A stretch of DNA of 64,000 bases, from contig NZ_JAFKCW010000005.1 in NCBI RefSeq assembly GCF_017254835.1, forward strand, positions 338,385-402,384, in the 5' to 3' direction. Positions 45,898-54,588 of the stretch are shown here, piece by piece. Made by a program: the position numbers and the translations under genes. The DNA is from Algoriphagus aestuariicola. Its GTDB lineage: Bacteria > Bacteroidota > Bacteroidia > Cytophagales > Cyclobacteriaceae. Positions within the stretch are counted from its first letter, which is position 1. Every line of letters starts with the position of its first letter. The notes under the pieces are model-generated. The model searched no databases and was not told where the DNA came from. It saw only the letters and a list, made by a program, of their open reading frames with translations.

Positions 45898-47361
45898 GTG
45901 CAAATCACCATTGAAAACGTCCTTCTAGTAGGCTCACTGCTCTTGATCTTCAGCATTTTGGCCAGCAAAACCGCCGGCAGGGCAGGGATTCCAGTCCTGT
46001 TGCTCTTTCTTGGCGTAGGGATGCTGGCTGGGACAGATGGTATAGGGAATATTGCTTTTGACGACCCTGGGATGACCCAATTTCTGGGAATTGTGTCGCT
46101 CACCTATATCTTGTTTTCTGGTGGGCTGGATACCAAATGGGAATCCATCAAACCGGTGTTGAAACCCGGATTGGTACTCTCCACCCTTGGTGTTTTGCTG
46201 ACTGCTGTCTCTGTTGGATTGTTTGCGAGTTGGGTGGCGGATTTGTCTTGGAAAGAAGGCTTGCTGTTGGGCGCCATCGTGTCATCTACGGATGCAGCTG
46301 CAGTTTTTTCAATTCTGAGAAGCAAGAGCATAGGGCTGAAGGGGAACCTTAGGCCCTTGCTGGAATTTGAATCCGGAAGCAACGATCCCATGGCCTTTTT
46401 CCTTACCATTGGGATGACCTCCTGGCTGAGTCTGGAGGGATTTACTCCAGTGGATCTAGTACCCATGTTTTTGAAACAGATGGTATTCGGTGCAGCTGCG
46501 GGCTTCTTGTTGGGAAAAGGGATAGTCTTTCTGATCAACAAAATCCACTTGGAGTACGAAGGACTCTATCCTGTGTTGATGTTGGGATTGGTGGTTTCGG
46601 TCTATTCCCTCACCGATCTGATCGGGGGTAACGGCTTTTTGGCGGTTTATCTGAGCGCCATCACGATGAACCAAAGCCGTATGCTCCACCACAAAAGCCT
46701 TATTCGATTTTTTGATGGGATTGCCTGGCTGATGCAGATTGTGATGTTCTTGACCTTGGGGCTATTGGTGTATCCTACGCAAGTCTGGCCTGTGATCGGA
46801 GTGGGTTTTGTGATCGCCATGTTTTTGATTCTGGTCGCCAGGCCTTTGGGAGTTTGGGCCTCACTCTCCTTTTTCAAATACAAAAACCGGGAAAAGCTCT
46901 TTGTGAGCTGGGTGGGGCTAAGGGGAGCGGTACCGATCGTCTTTGCCACATTCCCGCTGATCGCGGGGGTGGACCAAAGTAACCTGATTTTCAACATTGT
47001 GTTTTTTATTGTCATAGCTTCAGTTGCCCTACAGGCTACTACGCTCGCGAAAGTTGCAAAGTGGCTCCATCTCGCGGTTCCTGAGGGGCTGAAAAGAAAA
47101 AGCCTGCTTGATTTGGAGCTTTCGGACGATTTTAAAAATGCGCTTGTCGAGGTCGTCCTACCGCAGGAATCTCCAGTGCATGGCAAACAGATTCTGGAAC
47201 TGAATTTCCCCAAGACTTCCCTGATCGTCTTGGTCAACAGAAACAACAAGTTCATCACTCCCAATGGAGCAACGGAGCTCAAATCCGGCGACAAGCTCAT
47301 GGTGATGATCAATTCGGGCTCTGAAGAATCCCTCGTGCGAAATGCACTCGGGATAGAATGA
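45898..47361 (+). CDS. potassium/proton antiporter, CPA1 with TrkA-C domain (NhaP2/CvrA-type)
   Basis: A 487-residue membrane protein with about twelve helices, then a cytoplasmic TrkA_C (RCK_C) domain (about 405-487, VVLPQESPVHGKQILELNF). Exchanger motifs: LFSGGLDTKWESIKPV, GAIVSSTDAAAVFSIL (conserved Asp pair), FESGSNDPMAF, VGLRGAVPIVFATFPL. Likely exports K+ (or Na+) in exchange for H+. Starts with GTG at 45898, placing the first helix immediately downstream. A TACTTTTC is near-consensus -7. The other CPA gene at 11280 lacks the TrkA-C domain. Confidence 0.88.
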   Translation: MQITIENVLLVGSLLLIFSILASKTAGRAGIPVLLLFLGVGMLAGTDGIGNIAFDDPGMTQFLGIVSLTYILFSGGLDTKWESIKPVLKPGLVLSTLGVLLTAVSVGLFASWVADLSWKEGLLLGAIVSSTDAAAVFSILRSKSIGLKGNLRPLLEFESGSNDPMAFFLTIGMTSWLSLEGFTPVDLVPMFLKQMVFGAAAGFLLGKGIVFLINKIHLEYEGLYPVLMLGLVVSVYSLTDLIGGNGFLAVYLSAITMNQSRMLHHKSLIRFFDGIAWLMQIVMFLTLGLLVYPTQVWPVIGVGFVIAMFLILVARPLGVWASLSFFKYKNREKLFVSWVGLRGAVPIVFATFPLIAGVDQSNLIFNIVFFIVIASVALQATTLAKVAKWLHLAVPEGLKRKSLLDLELSDDFKNALVEVVLPQESPVHGKQILELNFPKTSLIVLVNRNNKFITPNGATELKSGDKLMVMINSGSEESLVRNALGIE

Positions 47362-47519
47362 TAAATTGCATTTTGGGGTAGTTTTTGGCTGATTTTTTAT
47401 GAAAAAATCACTCAATATATTTTTCAGGTTGAAAATCGCGTAGAAAAGTGAGTTTTTTTTGAAAATATTTGATTTTGGCGTTTCTTTTTTATCTTACTGT
47501 ACAATTCAATTTTCAACCT

Positions 47520-48947
47520 ATGAAAACCGAAGGATACGCCAGCAACGAACACTATGATGAAATGTTCACCCCTGAAGGAAGCGTCAGGAACCACTATCGG
47601 GAATTTCATAACTATCTAAGTAAGGCTTCGTCGAAGAAGATGAACCAGCTCCAGTTTTCGGCAAACAAAACCCAGAAATCCATGGGTATGACCTTCAACG
47701 TCTACCATGATAACCAGGGATTGGAAAAAATCCTTCACTTGGACATCATTCCGAGGATTATCCCCAATTCTGAGTGGAAGAAACTCGAAAGTGGACTGAA
47801 GCAAAGGATCTATGCGCTCAATCTTTTTCTGCAGGACATCTATAATGAGCAGAAGATCCTCAAGGATAAAATCGTGCCCTCCGACTTGATCCTCGGTTCC
47901 AAGGACTACCTGAAGCCCTGTATTGGACTCACTCCTCCCAAGGGAATCTGGTGCCATATCACTGGTACAGACCTTGTCCGAGACAAAAACGGAGAGTACT
48001 ACATCCTGGAGGATAATCTTCGCTGCCCATCGGGGGTCAGTTATATGCTGGAAAGCAGGGAAATCATCAAGCGCGCCTATCCCCAGCTTTTCAACGACGA
48101 GGGAGTGATGCCCGTATCCGACTATCCAACCAAGCTTTTGCGGATGCTGCAATACCTGTCAAACAAGCCCAAGCCGGTAGTGGGAGTGTTGACCCCGGGA
48201 ATCTACAATTCGGCCTACTTTGAGCATTCCTATCTTGCGCTGCAGATGGGGGTGGAGTTGGTCAATGGCGTGGATCTCATCGTTAGAAACAAGAAAGCGT
48301 ACATGCAGACGACAAAGGGGCTGCAGCAGATCGATGTGATCTACCGCAGGATTGACGATTCCTTTTTGGATCCGCTGACTTTCAACCCAGAATCTATGTT
48401 GGGCGTAGCCGGGATATTTGATGCGTACAAAGCCGACAATGTGGCCCTCGCCAACGCTCCAGGTACCGGAGTTGCCGACGACAAAGCCGTGTATGCCTAT
48501 GTGCCCAGGATCATCAAATACTATCTCGATGAAGATCCGATATTAAACAACGTGCCAACTTATCTCTGCCGGGAAGATGAGGATAGAAAGTATGTGTTGG
48601 ACAATATTGACGAGTTGGTGGTGAAAGAAACCAACGCCGCTGGAGGCTATGGCATGCTGATCGGGCCCAAGTCCGGCAAGGAAGACCATGATAAGTTTCG
48701 TCAACTGATCAAGAGTAAGCCCGAAAACTATATCGCGCAGCCTACCTTGTCACTGTCCACCGTTCCCTGCCTCACTGACGAAGGGATAGTCGGACGGCAT
48801 GTGGATTTGAGACCGTACATTCTCTATGGCAAAGAAATCGAAGTGATTCCCGGCGCATTGACTAGGGTTGCCCTGAAAAAAGGTTCGCTGGTGGTAAATA
48901 GCTCCCAGGGAGGTGGAAGTAAAGATACTTGGGTTCTGTACAATTAA
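47520..48947 (+). CDS. circularly permuted ATP-grasp protein (DUF404/DUF407)
   Basis: A 475-residue protein of the circularly permuted type-2 ATP-grasp family, predicted to form an amide/peptide bond using ATP. Visible are PSDLILGSKDYLKPCIGLTP, WCHITGTDLVRDKNGEYYIL, DNLRCPSGVSYMLE, VVKETNAAGGYGMLIGP (ATP loop) and GRHVDLRPYI. The start ATG is followed by MKTEGYASNEHYDEMFTPEG, as in the family. The following gene, 11 bp on, encodes the alpha-E partner, and a transglutaminase follows. In published comparative analysis these families co-occur and are predicted to make or attach a peptide of unknown nature. Confidence 0.92.
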   Translation: MKTEGYASNEHYDEMFTPEGSVRNHYREFHNYLSKASSKKMNQLQFSANKTQKSMGMTFNVYHDNQGLEKILHLDIIPRIIPNSEWKKLESGLKQRIYALNLFLQDIYNEQKILKDKIVPSDLILGSKDYLKPCIGLTPPKGIWCHITGTDLVRDKNGEYYILEDNLRCPSGVSYMLESREIIKRAYPQLFNDEGVMPVSDYPTKLLRMLQYLSNKPKPVVGVLTPGIYNSAYFEHSYLALQMGVELVNGVDLIVRNKKAYMQTTKGLQQIDVIYRRIDDSFLDPLTFNPESMLGVAGIFDAYKADNVALANAPGTGVADDKAVYAYVPRIIKYYLDEDPILNNVPTYLCREDEDRKYVLDNIDELVVKETNAAGGYGMLIGPKSGKEDHDKFRQLIKSKPENYIAQPTLSLSTVPCLTDEGIVGRHVDLRPYILYGKEIEVIPGALTRVALKKGSLVVNSSQGGGSKDTWVLYN

Positions 48948-48958
48948 ACTGAAACACT

Positions 48959-49951
48959 ATGCTGAGCAGAGTAGCAAGCCACATCTATTGGCTGGGAAGA
49001 TATTTGGAAAGAGCGGAGAATTATGCCAGGTTCATTGATGTCAATTTCAACCTGATGCAGGATCTCCCCATGGACATGAAGGAGCAATGGGCCCCATTGG
49101 TGGCTGCCACGGGAGACTGGGATCTCTATCAAAAGAAGAATGAAGGCTTTGAAAGGCACCAAGTGATGTACTTTTTGACCTTCGATCCGGACAACCCAAA
49201 TTCCATGCTTTGCTCGGTAACCAAAGCGCGTGAAAACGCCAGGATAATCCGCGAAAATCTCAGTAAGGAGACCTGGGAGAAAGTCAATGAACTTTACTAC
49301 ATGCTGAAGGAAGGATTTGATAAGAAAGTCTGGAAGAAGGAAGACCCCAGAGCGTTTTTTGAAAATGTGAAAAATCAAATTCTCCTTCTCTATGGGCTTG
49401 CTGACTCCACGGTAGCGAGGACAGAGGGCTGGTATTTTCGACAGTTAGGTCAGTTACTGGAGCGCGCGGACAAAACGTCCAGGATTTTGGACGTGAAATA
49501 CCACATCCTTCTTCCCTCGACCTATGAAGTGGGCTCGCCCCTGGATTTCCTCCATTGGATGGCGTTGCTTAAATCAGTCACAGGATTCAATACCTATCGC
49601 CGCCTTTACGGCAATATCGACCCGTCGGGGGTGGTGGAGTTTATGCTGCTTAACAAGTACTTTCCGAGATCCATCTTCTATTGTCTCAAGGAAGCTGAGC
49701 GATGCCTCCACTGCATCTCCGGCAATACCTCAGATGGATTCAAAAACTCCGCCGAAAAGGCAATTGGGGAAATGCGTTCTCGTTTGGAGTATTCGGAGAT
49801 CGATGATATTATTTCTGTCGGCCTCCATGAATACCTCGATACAATTCAGATAAAAATTAACCATATTTCCGACCAGATAGATATCAATTATTTTCGGGCA
49901 AAGGAGGTCTTTGTTTTCGAACCCGCTTCCCAGTCACAATCCCAGTCATGA
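48959..49951 (+). CDS. alpha-E domain protein (DUF403)
   Basis: A 330-residue all-helical protein: MLSRVASHIYWLGRYLERAE opens with the hallmark of the alpha-E family, with HRQLGQLLERADKTSRILD-like YFRQLGQLLERADKTSRIL at about 158-176 and SIFYCLKEAERCLHCIS. It is the invariant partner of the circularly permuted ATP-grasp protein; biochemical role unknown. Its TGA overlaps an ATG (ATGA) of a small downstream ORF that runs up to the transglutaminase gene. Confidence 0.92.
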   Translation: MLSRVASHIYWLGRYLERAENYARFIDVNFNLMQDLPMDMKEQWAPLVAATGDWDLYQKKNEGFERHQVMYFLTFDPDNPNSMLCSVTKARENARIIRENLSKETWEKVNELYYMLKEGFDKKVWKKEDPRAFFENVKNQILLLYGLADSTVARTEGWYFRQLGQLLERADKTSRILDVKYHILLPSTYEVGSPLDFLHWMALLKSVTGFNTYRRLYGNIDPSGVVEFMLLNKYFPRSIFYCLKEAERCLHCISGNTSDGFKNSAEKAIGEMRSRLEYSEIDDIISVGLHEYLDTIQIKINHISDQIDINYFRAKEVFVFEPASQSQSQS

Positions 49952-50208
49952 ACTCCTCTTGCAAGTCCGACTTTAAAAATCCAGCTTTGGCGCTCCCATG
50001 TCCAATGATAGTGTCTGCCGAAGCAAGTAAATCGGATCAGAGAAGGCGAAATCCACCCGTCAAAAAGAAGTCTTTGCGACAGGTGGAGACGTCGTACGTT
50101 TCTTGCCATGGCAAAATAGGGGCTTCACTCACCAGTAATCTGAAAGAAGACCCGCACGGTTACTATAAGGAAATTGGTTTGCTTACTGGGTTTTTTGTTA
50201 AATGCTGA
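49948..50208 (+). CDS. doubtful 86-residue ORF bridging alpha-E and transglutaminase genes
   Basis: The ORF starts in an ATGA overlap with alpha-E and ends 7 bp inside the start of the transglutaminase gene, so it exactly fills the 250-bp gap. The product is basic with four Cys (including the last residue), several Lys and Gln, and no signal peptide or known family. It could be a peptide substrate of the cluster or simply chance. Codon pattern is unremarkable and a 73-residue frame also exists on the other strand. Treat as unproven. Confidence 0.25.
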   Translation: MNSSCKSDFKNPALALPCPMIVSAEASKSDQRRRNPPVKKKSLRQVETSYVSCHGKIGASLTSNLKEDPHGYYKEIGLLTGFFVKC

Positions 50209-51065
50209 TTCAGGTTAGTCATCAGTCGCGATATGAGTATAACTCTGAGGTGTTCCTCGGAATCCATAAGTTGTACCTGATCCCACAATATCGTCCATAT
50301 TTCAGGATAGAATTTCAAAAGTTTCAAGTTTGTCCTCAGCCCGATGGAGACAATTTCCGCCAAGATTTGGCGGGCAACTGGTATAAGCAATGCTGGTTTA
50401 CGGGGCAAACAGCTTCCCTGCACATCAGTGGGGACTGGATATTCAAGCTTCAGAATTTTAATCCTTTTGGGTTTATCCTCGATAGGGAATTTGAAGAAAG
50501 GGGATGGAACCATGCCGACTTCCAGTTTGACTACGAGGAAAAGACGGCCTTTTTGATCCCTTTTATCTCCGACAAGAGAACTGGCCCATTCGACGAGTTT
50601 CTCTTGAAAATTAAACACCGGTCTGAGGGTCTCGTAGATTTTTTGGTCAATGTCACGAAAACGATCAGTGAAGGCTGGAAGCATATCCACCGTATCGAGC
50701 AAAACATTTGGGCATCGGACTATACTTTTTCGCAGGAGCGGGGTTCTTGCCGGGATCTCGCGGTGATGCAGATGGAGATGCTCAGGGGATTGGGCCTTGC
50801 CACTCGCTTCGTCAGCGGCTACGCCTTCAATCCGGATTTGGCTGAGGGCCATGAGCTCCACGCCTGGCTAGAAGTGTTTCTGCCAGGTGCGGGCTGGGTA
50901 GGAATGGACCCAAGTGTGGGTTTGTTTACCGACCATCGCTATATACCGCTTGCGTCACACCCTGATCCGGCACGCGCGATGCCTGTGCAGGGTACTTTTC
51001 TGGGTGACTCCGACTCTGCGCTGAAGACCCATGTGGAGATGAAATTGCTCCATCAGGGAAAGTAG
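50202..51065 (+). CDS. transglutaminase-like protein of the ATP-grasp/alpha-E cluster
   Basis: A 287-residue protein with an N-terminal beta-domain (MLIQVSHQSRYEYNSEVFLG; about 1-80). The transglutaminase-like cysteine-protease fold follows, with C183 in ERGSCRDLAVMQ, H220 in GHELHAWLEVF and D236 in VGMDPSVG. All three catalytic residues are present. The family can act as peptidase or acyl-transferase. The start matches relatives that begin MLIxVSHxTxYxY. Third recognised gene of the cluster. Confidence 0.93.
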   Translation: MLIQVSHQSRYEYNSEVFLGIHKLYLIPQYRPYFRIEFQKFQVCPQPDGDNFRQDLAGNWYKQCWFTGQTASLHISGDWIFKLQNFNPFGFILDREFEERGWNHADFQFDYEEKTAFLIPFISDKRTGPFDEFLLKIKHRSEGLVDFLVNVTKTISEGWKHIHRIEQNIWASDYTFSQERGSCRDLAVMQMEMLRGLGLATRFVSGYAFNPDLAEGHELHAWLEVFLPGAGWVGMDPSVGLFTDHRYIPLASHPDPARAMPVQGTFLGDSDSALKTHVEMKLLHQGK

Positions 51066-51069
51066 CGTC

Positions 51070-51846
51070 TTAGTTGGCTACTACCGCATTCTTTTCTGGC
51101 ATGGAGAAAAGCTCGTCTTCCATAGGCTCATCCACCAAGATGACGTCGGAGAAACTCACCTGATAACTGATGCGCTTGGTGGAGTCGTTTTCGTACTGGT
51201 AGCCGGTCAAGACCCTAGGGAATACCAAACCGCCCGCATCCCTGTAGTCCTCGTATTTTAGAGCGTTTGTTTTGGTATTGGCTTTGTCAAAAAAGGTAAC
51301 CGTGTAAAGCAGCCATGCCAGCCTGCCGGTCTCGGGGTCGACCAGCATAAAATAAGTGTCCTTTGGACTGTCGCCGACGTTTTCTGCAAAACTCACCTGG
51401 AAAGCTTCATAAGACTGCCCATTGACCAGCTTGTTTTCCGTTTTTTCCACTTTTACACCCGGATCGGTAAAGATGTAGGGGATAGAGAAAAAGTAGAAGT
51501 ACAGGTTGTGGTAAAACCTCACCGAACTTCCCTGAAAAGCCTGTCGATTGGGACTGATCCATACTTTTTCTCCATCGTTTCCAATCTGCCAAGTATCCGC
51601 GTCAATTCGGACCTTGCGCGAGACCAGATCAATGTAGTGGTTCTCCCAGGCAAGGTTGGTCTCATGAACCATCGCAAATGAAAACGCTCGGCCGTCAATC
51701 CATTTTTCCCAATTTCCATGGGCATCCAGGAGTTTTTTAAACTCTTCTGGCTGGTTCAATCGGGCATCCGGGGCGGAACTCTTTTGTCCGCAGGCAAAAA
51801 TCAAACTGAGTAGCGTGAGCAGAAGGATAGATTGGGAGATTTTCAT
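51070..51846 (-). CDS. DUF6503-like lipoprotein
   Basis: A 258-residue lipoprotein: signal with lipobox LIFAC (Cys about residue 19), then a domain reading as beta strands (RAFSFAMVHETNLAWENHYI; YFMLVDPETGRLAWLLYTVTFF; RISYQVSFSDVILVDEPM). This resembles the Bacteroidota outer-membrane-lipoprotein-sorting-like DUF6503. Function unknown. Start set at MKISQSILLLTL; upstream residues lack signal-peptide character. It converges with the transglutaminase gene (4-bp gap). Confidence 0.78.
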   Translation of the reverse strand: MKISQSILLLTLLSLIFACGQKSSAPDARLNQPEEFKKLLDAHGNWEKWIDGRAFSFAMVHETNLAWENHYIDLVSRKVRIDADTWQIGNDGEKVWISPNRQAFQGSSVRFYHNLYFYFFSIPYIFTDPGVKVEKTENKLVNGQSYEAFQVSFAENVGDSPKDTYFMLVDPETGRLAWLLYTVTFFDKANTKTNALKYEDYRDAGGLVFPRVLTGYQYENDSTKRISYQVSFSDVILVDEPMEDELFSMPEKNAVVAN

Positions 51847-52025
51847 GGGGCGATTTTGGCGATAAGTTACCAAAAGGGATCAAATGTGCCAGAAGTCAAA
51901 CTGTCATTCTTAGAGACTGTCTTTGCATATGGGTTGTCCATTTCAGCTCCGGTCTAATTCAGGCTTGGATTTGAAAGGTGCCAGGCTCGGTTTTCACTGA
52001 TTTTCAACAGGAATCGAATTTTTTA

Positions 52026-52067
52026 TTAGATCGAATCTAAATAAATAAAAACACTTCTTTAGATTTG
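52026..52067 (+). promoter_or_regulatory. PepSY-gene promoter with Fur-like palindrome
   Basis: TAGATTTG (52060-52067) matches TAnnTTTG, 23 bp before the ATG. The expected -33 position is taken by the palindrome TTAGAT-CGA-ATCTAA (52026-52040), similar to TTATTTAGAnn..TCTAAATAA iron boxes reported in Bacteroidota. Overlap with the -33 region would suit repression by Fur. Confidence 0.45.
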
Positions 52068-52090
52068 TTCCAATTAACAATTAGCACGTT

Positions 52091-53317
52091 ATGTGGAAAT
52101 CCATCCGGAAGTTTCTTGTTGACATTCACCTCTATGCAGGCCTGACTTGTGGACTAATCGTAATCGCCGTCTGCCTCAGTGGAACCATTTATGTTTACAA
52201 TACTGAAATACGGGAATTTGCAGACTCAGAACGCTATTTCGTAGAAGCGTCGGGTCAAAAGATGACCTTGGATGGGCTGAGAAGTGAGGTGGAAGCCACA
52301 TTGTCGGGAGAGGTCGTTGGGGCAAATGTGTACGGGGGTGAAAACAGAACTGTGCAGTTTCAGGTGAAAAAGGAAGGCGAAGAGCGTCCGACGACCTACT
52401 ACGTGAATCCCTACACCGCAGAAATACTCGCAGACAATAGCGAAAAAACCTCTGCCGAAGAGTTTATGGGCTATATGTTTTCGCTCCACCGCTGGTTGCT
52501 GCTCGACAGGATAGAGGAGCCTATGCTAGAGTCCATGGGCAACCGGGACTTGGGACGCTTCATCAACGGAGTAGCCACCTTGCTTTTCCTGCTTGGAGTC
52601 TTTACCGGGATGTTCATCTGGTTTCCACAAAAGTTGAAAAACTGGAAGCAAGGCCTAAAGATCAAGTGGTCGGCCAATTGGAAGCGCGTCAACCATGACC
52701 TTCACAACACGCTGGCGTTTTACTCCCTGATCATACTCTTCCTGATGGCGGTCACCGGGCCATTCTGGTCCTACGAATGGTATCGCACCGGCTGGCAAAA
52801 GACTTGGGATATCTATCAGGCCCAGTCTGCTAATGGTGGAGCAAAACCTGAGGCACGAGGAGGTGACGAGAAAAAGTCTGAGGAAGTAGTGGAAGAAAAA
52901 GCGCCAGCTTCCTTTGAGGAAATTGTCGCAGCAAGCAATGCCACCCTTGCCTATGAGGGAAACCTGAGAATTTCTCTGCCCAGCAAACCCAAGGGTGATA
53001 TCTCCGTCAGCAAGTCCCGAACCGGATTTTTCGCAAAAGCTGGATCGGACCAACTGACTTTGGATCCCGCCAGCTTGGAAGTGAAAGAAGCTAAACTGTT
53101 TTCGGATCTTTCGGTCCGCCAGCAAATTGGCCGCTCTGTCAAATCACTTCATACCGGCGAAATCTTTGGCCAGTTTACCAAGTTTCTTTGGTTTGTAGCT
53201 TGTCTGATCGCGACCTCACTTCCGATCACCGGAACGCTGATCTGGTGGAACAAGCAGAAAAAGAAAAAAACAACTAGACCCAAACAGTCCAAAAATACCC
53301 AGGTCGAGATGGCCTGA
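52091..53317 (+). CDS. PepSY-associated transmembrane protein (possible iron-uptake partner)
   Basis: A 408-residue inner-membrane protein of the PepSY_TM family: first helix about 15-38 (IHLYAGLTCGLIVIAVCLSG), periplasmic PepSY-type segment, a helix at about 150-175, further helices about 205-225 and 350-372, and a Lys-rich cytoplasmic tail. Members often sit beside TonB-dependent siderophore receptors and act as ferric-siderophore reductase-like proteins. None is adjacent here, but a Fur-like palindrome upstream points to iron control. Intact, followed by a terminator. Confidence 0.83.
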   Translation: MWKSIRKFLVDIHLYAGLTCGLIVIAVCLSGTIYVYNTEIREFADSERYFVEASGQKMTLDGLRSEVEATLSGEVVGANVYGGENRTVQFQVKKEGEERPTTYYVNPYTAEILADNSEKTSAEEFMGYMFSLHRWLLLDRIEEPMLESMGNRDLGRFINGVATLLFLLGVFTGMFIWFPQKLKNWKQGLKIKWSANWKRVNHDLHNTLAFYSLIILFLMAVTGPFWSYEWYRTGWQKTWDIYQAQSANGGAKPEARGGDEKKSEEVVEEKAPASFEEIVAASNATLAYEGNLRISLPSKPKGDISVSKSRTGFFAKAGSDQLTLDPASLEVKEAKLFSDLSVRQQIGRSVKSLHTGEIFGQFTKFLWFVACLIATSLPITGTLIWWNKQKKKKTTRPKQSKNTQVEMA

Positions 53318-53325
53318 TTTTTATC

Positions 53326-53352
53326 AAAAGCGGGTGCTTCGCCCGCTTTTTT
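53326..53352 (+). terminator. rho-independent terminator after PepSY gene
   Basis: AAAGCGGG and CCCGCTTT pair around TGCTTCG and run into T's. Confidence 0.9.
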
Positions 53353-53397
53353 CATTTTTCCATGAATGAATGATCGCTTAGCTGTATTTTACAGGCT

Positions 53398-54510
53398 ATG
53401 AGAGCAAATCTGAATCTATTTTTGGCTGCAGGGCTGGTTTTGGCTTTGTCATGGTCTGCATCCGCACAGAGCAAAGCTTGGATGCTTGGACCGTTTGAGC
53501 GACCCGAAAATGCCCAGCCAATTATTTCTCCACTTCCGGATTCCGAGTTTTTGGATCCCATGAGCGGCAAAACCGTCCGATGGGAGTCCATGGCTACTTT
53601 CAATCCTGCCGCGATCGTCCGCAACGGCGAGGTGCAGGTAATCTATCGGGCGGAAGAGAAGTTGGGGGAAAGGGAAATTGGCGGCCATACTTCGCGCTTG
53701 GGTTTGGCGACTTCAGCAGACGGTTTTTCATTTTCAAGGGGAAAAGCTCCGATATTCTTTCCGGGCCCAGATTCCCAAAAAGAGTTTGAATGGACAGGCG
53801 GTACGGAGGACCCCAGGATTGTCGAGACGGAGGAAGGGCTTTATGTATTGACCTATACCCAATGGAATAGGGAAGTGCCCCGCTTAGCTGTAGCTACGTC
53901 AAGAGACTTGAGAACCTGGCAAAAGCATGGGCCGATTTTCAAAAACTGGAAAGAGGGCAAGTACCACAATGTCGAGTCCAAGTCCGGGGCTATCGTGACT
54001 GAATTGAAAGATGGTAAGCTGATGGCGGCGAAAATCGAGGGGAAGTACTGGATGTACTATGGAGTCCCCCATATTTGGTTGGCGACTTCGGTTGATTTGG
54101 TGAATTGGGTTCCGGTCGAAAACCATGAGGGAAACCGCGTGGCAGTGCTTAGTCCGCGTCCCGGCTTTTTTGATTCCTGGCTAGTCGAGGCCGGACCTCC
54201 GCCTGTGCTGACCAAAGAAGGAATTGTTGTGCTCTACAATGCTGGGAACTCCCAACAGGTCGGAGTAAAAGACCTTGGAAACCGTGTTTACACCGGTGGG
54301 CAAGCACTTTTTGATGTGAATGAACCTTGGAAACTTCTTGATCGCGCAGAGGAGCCTTTTATCCAGCCGGAATTGCCGTTTGAGAAGTCTGGACAATATC
54401 CCGAGGGAACCACCTTTCTAGAAGGCTTGGTTTATTTTCGGGGAAAGTGGCTGCTGTACTACGGCACCGCTGACAGTATGGTGGGAGTCGTGAGCGCGAC
54501 CATGAAGTGA
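53398..54510 (+). CDS. exported glycoside hydrolase family 130-like protein
   Basis: A 370-residue protein with signal peptide (FLAAGLVLALSWSASAQ, cleavage near residue 24), then a five-bladed propeller. GH130 features: MATFNPAAIVRNGEVQVIYR, EWTGGTEDPRIVETEEGLYVL (the EDPR region), GKYWMYYGVPHIWLATSVDL, DSWLVEAGPPPVL. GH130 proteins are phosphorylases or hydrolases of beta-mannosides; exported versions are likely hydrolases. Substrate is not certain. No linked SusCD genes. Confidence 0.82.
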   Translation: MRANLNLFLAAGLVLALSWSASAQSKAWMLGPFERPENAQPIISPLPDSEFLDPMSGKTVRWESMATFNPAAIVRNGEVQVIYRAEEKLGEREIGGHTSRLGLATSADGFSFSRGKAPIFFPGPDSQKEFEWTGGTEDPRIVETEEGLYVLTYTQWNREVPRLAVATSRDLRTWQKHGPIFKNWKEGKYHNVESKSGAIVTELKDGKLMAAKIEGKYWMYYGVPHIWLATSVDLVNWVPVENHEGNRVAVLSPRPGFFDSWLVEAGPPPVLTKEGIVVLYNAGNSQQVGVKDLGNRVYTGGQALFDVNEPWKLLDRAEEPFIQPELPFEKSGQYPEGTTFLEGLVYFRGKWLLYYGTADSMVGVVSATMK

Positions 54511-54514
54511 AAAG

Positions 54515-54530
54515 TTAAGTGAATCTTAAG
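54515..54530 (+). promoter_or_regulatory. 11-bp-spaced TTAAG direct repeats upstream of the response regulator gene
   Basis: TTAAG (54515-54519) and TTAAG (54526-54530) start 11 bp apart, 59 bp before the regulator ATG. The same half-site and spacing occurs four times before czcA. Predicted binding site of the OmpR-type regulator encoded next. Confidence 0.7.
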
Positions 54531-54588
54531 GAAGCAGATCCCAGTTATCCGATCTAATTTTTAAATTTTGTGGCTTTAGTCCATCCTG

